Below are positions 61,509-64,000 of a stretch of DNA of 64,000 nt, in pieces. Every line of letters begins with the position of its first letter. The first letter of the stretch is position 1. Source of the DNA: Arthrobacter globiformis (GTDB lineage: Bacteria; Actinomycetota; Actinomycetes; Actinomycetales; Micrococcaceae); assembly GCF_003261175.1 (NCBI RefSeq), contig NZ_QLNP01000098.1, forward strand, positions 1-64,000, given 5' to 3'. The translations under genes and the position numbers were made by a program. The notes below the pieces were generated by a model, which saw only the letters and a list, made by a program, of their open reading frames with translations, did not search any database and had not been told where the DNA came from.

Positions 61509-61632
61509 CCGGAGCTAGGCCACTGCCCGACGGAAAGCGGGGCGTAACCTGTAGTGCCACCAGCAGGCAACGCTCGACGGCATCAGGACCGCAAAGCTCC
61601 CAATGCACCCTGCTAACAGCCGAAGCGTTGAT

Positions 61633-62184
61633 TCAGTCGTTGCGCACGCTGTAGGTGCTGACGACGTTGCCCTTGCTGGTCCCGTACTGGTCCTTGAGTT
61701 CCAGCCTTGTCAGCGGATCGCCGTCCTCGAACAGCCGCCGCCCACTGCCGGCCACGACGGGGTGCGTCATCAGGGTTAACTCATCGAGGAGGCCGGCGAA
61801 CAGCAATTGCCGCGTGACTGAAATACTGCCGCATACGGCGATCTCACCGCCGTCGCGCTTTTTGAGATCTGATACGAACTCCTCCAGCGGCGCATCGACC
61901 AGGTGCGAGTTTTCCCATTCCAGCGGCTCCGAAAGGGTGCGCGATACGACGAACTTTTCCACCGGATTGATGAAGGCGGCGAAGTCCTCGTCCCGGGAGG
62001 CGTTCGGCCAGTAGCCCGCCCATTCCTGATAGCTGACCCGCCCGAGGACGACTGTGTCCACGGTGTTGATCATCTTGGTCAGTCCCTTGCCGAGGTCCTC
62101 ATCGAAGCTGTCGAACTGGAACTTGAACGGGTCCTGCACCACGCCGTCCACGGAGTGGAACAGTCCGGCCGTCACTTTGCGCAT
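61633..62184 (-). CDS. RibD C-terminal-like / dihydrofolate reductase-family protein
   Basis: 183 residues from ATG 62184, with GGAGGAAGCG directly upstream. VTAGLFHSVDGVVQDPFKF, TVVLGRVSYQEWAGYWP and VCGSISVTRQLLFAGLLDE show the same fold as the protein at 34272, with which it shares about a quarter of residues. Likely a reductase of unknown substrate. It is convergent with the GntR gene. Confidence 0.83.
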   Translation of the reverse strand: MRKVTAGLFHSVDGVVQDPFKFQFDSFDEDLGKGLTKMINTVDTVVLGRVSYQEWAGYWPNASRDEDFAAFINPVEKFVVSRTLSEPLEWENSHLVDAPLEEFVSDLKKRDGGEIAVCGSISVTRQLLFAGLLDELTLMTHPVVAGSGRRLFEDGDPLTRLELKDQYGTSKGNVVSTYSVRND

Positions 62185-62507
62185 CGCTTCCTCCAATATC
62201 GGGTCGTCAGGCATTACGGTATTCGGCCGCGGCGGGCGTTGGAAGGGTTTGAAGCAGCCGCCTCGCGGCGGTTTGACGTGCCGAAGCCGGGCGGGTGGAC
62301 TGTGTGGACGTGCAATGATGCAGCCCGTTGCCCGGCTTTACGTTAACGGTGCCGTGGGGAACCACGCCAGGAATCATGGGCGGGCTGCAATTATCAAAAA
62401 GACAACGGACGACAAGGTCCGGCTGAAGGCCGTGCAGGCCGGCGACGCGACCACCGGGCCTCTAAGCTGGCTTAGGAATTGGCGCCGAATTCTTGGGGGG
62501 GGCAGAA
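62185..62507. other. Intergenic stretch without a supported gene
   Basis: About 320 bases between divergent genes. Open frames cross it but have no ribosome site or recognisable translation. A TAAGCTGGCTTAGG palindrome (62464-62477) lies 30 bases before the lipoprotein start. Confidence 0.45.
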
Positions 62508-62966
62508 ATGGCACACCGCGCTGCCTTCGGTATTGTCGCGGCCGTAGCGCTGTTACTTTCGGCGTGTTCGGCGCCGCAGGCGGACCCGGCAGCGCCGTCG
62601 GCTGTGCCGTCGGGTCAGCAGGAAATGCCGACGGCGGTTGTGCAGAGTTCCGGAGGCAAGAAGGCCGTGGTGCACGCCGGGGTGTCGTCCGCCCCGGAGG
62701 AAAGCGGCCAGCTCGTCGGCACCCTTGCCGCGGCTGGGGCCGGATGCGTCGTGGTGCGGGCTAGCGACGGGGAAGAAACCACTCTGGTCTTTCCCCAGGG
62801 CACGGCGTTCAAGGGCGAAGCGCTCGCATTGCCGGACGGTTCATCCCTGTCCGAAGGCGACAACGTGGCCCTGGACGGTGCGCGTGTTCCGGCTGATGAG
62901 AAATTGAGCGTATGCCCTAACTACCGCAGGCTCTTTTCAGTAGTGAGAGCCACTGTCAACCCGTAG
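62508..62966 (+). CDS. Putative lipoprotein
   Basis: 152 residues from ATG 62508; a G-run ribosome site (GGGGGGGG) stands upstream. The signal peptide HRAAFGIVAAVALLLSACSA has a lipobox LSAC with Cys near residue 19. The mature part has a Ser/Pro linker, then a small beta-domain with GCVVVRASDGEETTLVFPQG and ALPDGSSLSEGDNVALDG, and a second Cys near the end (SVCPNY) that may bridge to GAGCVV. No family recognised. Confidence 0.75.
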   Translation: MAHRAAFGIVAAVALLLSACSAPQADPAAPSAVPSGQQEMPTAVVQSSGGKKAVVHAGVSSAPEESGQLVGTLAAAGAGCVVVRASDGEETTLVFPQGTAFKGEALALPDGSSLSEGDNVALDGARVPADEKLSVCPNYRRLFSVVRATVNP

Positions 62967-63001
62967 CGGCAGGACGTGACGACGCGTCGCGTGTGAAGGG
63001 G

Positions 63002-63433
63002 CTAGCCGCGGGCGACGAGCAGGTTGTCGTGGACCTTTTTCCAGCCCTCTGACTGCAGTTGGTTCGTGTCGTAGCCGTCAGTAACCAGCATTGTCGACCC
63101 GGCGCCGCGGACATCGACCTTGACGATTTCACCGTCGCTCACCGGGCTCGAGCAGCTCGATCCCCACATCGGGGGAGTGGCGGTCGGAACAACTATCAGG
63201 CATGCCGCGTGGGACTCTTTCTTAGTGACGGCGAAGTACTTGACGCCGTCGTCAACGACGAGCAGGCGGACATTTTCCGGATTGTCGACATCGCTGACTT
63301 GGACTCCGTCCGGGAGCCGATCATCCGCCGTCGCCGGGCGGTCGAGTGCCTTGAGTTCTGAGGGGGCCGAGCAGCCGGTGAGCAGCAACCCGACCAATAC
63401 GGCTGCAATTAGCGGAACTGAGTAACTATTCAT
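63002..63433 (-). CDS. Putative lipoprotein
   Basis: 143 residues. The signal peptide SVPLIAAVLVGLLLTGCSAP has lipobox LTGC with Cys near residue 21. The mature part contains DGVQVSDVDNPENVRLLVVD and VKYFAVTKKESHAACLIVVP, with three Cys (AACL, SSCSS) that could form a disulfide. No family recognised. It is convergent with the other lipoprotein gene, 35 bases apart. Confidence 0.75.
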   Translation of the reverse strand: MNSYSVPLIAAVLVGLLLTGCSAPSELKALDRPATADDRLPDGVQVSDVDNPENVRLLVVDDGVKYFAVTKKESHAACLIVVPTATPPMWGSSCSSPVSDGEIVKVDVRGAGSTMLVTDGYDTNQLQSEGWKKVHDNLLVARG

Positions 63434-63507
63434 AGCGCTGCCCCCTCAGGCTTGGTGTTGCCTTGACGCTACACGGCGGTTTTGTTTTTGAGAACTTTTC
63501 CCGCCCA

Positions 63508-63530
63508 CCTCCATCACGCTTCGGTGGAGG
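63508..63530. terminator. Short hairpin downstream region
   Basis: CCTCCA/TGGAGG stem with an eleven-base loop in the divergent region between the lipoprotein and the YCII gene. It could be a terminator or a promoter-linked structure. Confidence 0.4.
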
Positions 63531-63701
63531 CTGGCGAGCAGGAGTTGATCGACGCTCCCTCACCTTTCGCCGGCCTTTCCAACGCGTCCTCACCTGGGTC
63601 GTTTGTTTCTGGAGGTTGAGTTTCAAGGCGAGCACCGCCATCGGACTTCCGGATGGGGTATCTTGCGGGTATCCGACCGGAGCCAGCTAAGAGGAGTCAT
63701 C

Positions 63702-64000
63702 GTGGAATACATGCTTTTCATCTGTACCGATCCCACAGCGTCGAAGTATGTGGCCGCCGAGGACAACATTGAGGAATGGGGCGCCGAGATGGAAGCCCGC
63801 GGTGTTGCCCTGCACGGGGACAGGCTGCGTCCTGTTGAGGATGCGACCACTGTGACGGTTCGCGGGGGAGAAGTGGTGGTCTCAAACGGGCCGTTTGCGA
63901 AGACGGAGGGGTGGATCGCGGGCTACGACATCATCAAATGTACCGATCTCGACGAGGCGATCGAAGTGGCGTCGAAGCACCCCATGGCAAAATTCGGAAA
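63702..64000 (+). CDS. YCII/DGPF-family protein, cut by the window end
   Basis: The first 99 residues of a YCII-related protein, from GTG 63702 (GAGGAG five bases upstream; ATG 63711 also in frame). It begins EYMLFICTDPTASKYVAAED, then ALHGDRLRPVEDATTVTVRG and the family SNGPFAKTEGWIAGYDIIKC. These small alpha/beta dimers are often linked to ECF sigma factors and their C-terminal partners, but the following DNA is outside the window. Function unknown. Confidence 0.85.
   Translation, partial: MEYMLFICTDPTASKYVAAEDNIEEWGAEMEARGVALHGDRLRPVEDATTVTVRGGEVVVSNGPFAKTEGWIAGYDIIKCTDLDEAIEVASKHPMAKFG

Overview
The window is high-GC DNA from an actinobacterium, most likely a soil member of the Micrococcaceae (Arthrobacter, Pseudarthrobacter or Paenarthrobacter). 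This rests on base composition, frequent GTG/TTG starts, many apparently leaderless genes, and the gene set: Lrp-linked 2-oxoacid dehydrogenase, rifampin monooxygenase, a CYP102-type P450, creatinase and lactate genes. No rRNA, tRNA or CRISPR array was seen.

Layout. 0-4 kb: a complete IS21-family element (istA/istB with four-module ends) inserted in a decayed IS110 transposase. 4-5.5 kb: an isolated Wzz/BY-kinase. 5.8-10.4 kb: an Lrp regulator divergent from a three-gene branched-chain 2-oxoacid dehydrogenase operon (E1 alpha, E1 beta, E2) closed by a strong terminator. 10.4-14.6 kb: a metallo-beta-lactamase-fold hydrolase, several very small genes and a MinD/ParA-like ATPase. 14.7-17 kb: SGNH hydrolases and phage-like debris, partly frameshifted. 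17-21.4 kb: a membrane acyltransferase, then a SipW-type signal peptidase module with three alternate-signal substrates, ending in a duplicated tail of the same acyltransferase.

21.5-33.9 kb is rich in exported proteins: a CAP-domain protein and a subtilase that share C-terminal FG-GAP/VCBS repeats, an HtrA-like protease, and three paralogous Gly/Tyr-rich secreted proteins. The three paralogues sit behind long conserved leaders with covarying hairpins. I did not recognise these leaders as any known RNA class, and they are the best candidate here for an undescribed regulatory system.

34-44.5 kb: a deaminase-reductase-like protein, rifampin monooxygenase (rox) with an upstream rifamycin-associated-element-like palindrome, a DUF2975/YozG-type pair, a NatAB-like ABC exporter, a GNAT enzyme and an atypical two-component set whose response regulator looks frameshifted. 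44.7-50.6 kb: a CYP102-type P450-reductase fusion, an M23 peptidase behind an attenuator-like leader, and a yeast-type cytosine deaminase. 50.6-55.5 kb: a methionine aminopeptidase/XRE divergent pair sharing an operator-like palindrome, then an IclR regulator, creatinase and MHS transporter (creatine use). 56-61.5 kb: a D-lactate dehydrogenase-like flavoprotein and lactate permease divergent from a GntR regulator with two operator-like sites. 61.6-64 kb: a second deaminase-reductase-like protein, two lipoproteins and a truncated YCII-family gene.

Common threads are local transcriptional control of small catabolic units, a large exported-protein island with its own processing peptidase, and several broken genes that mark repeated insertion and decay.
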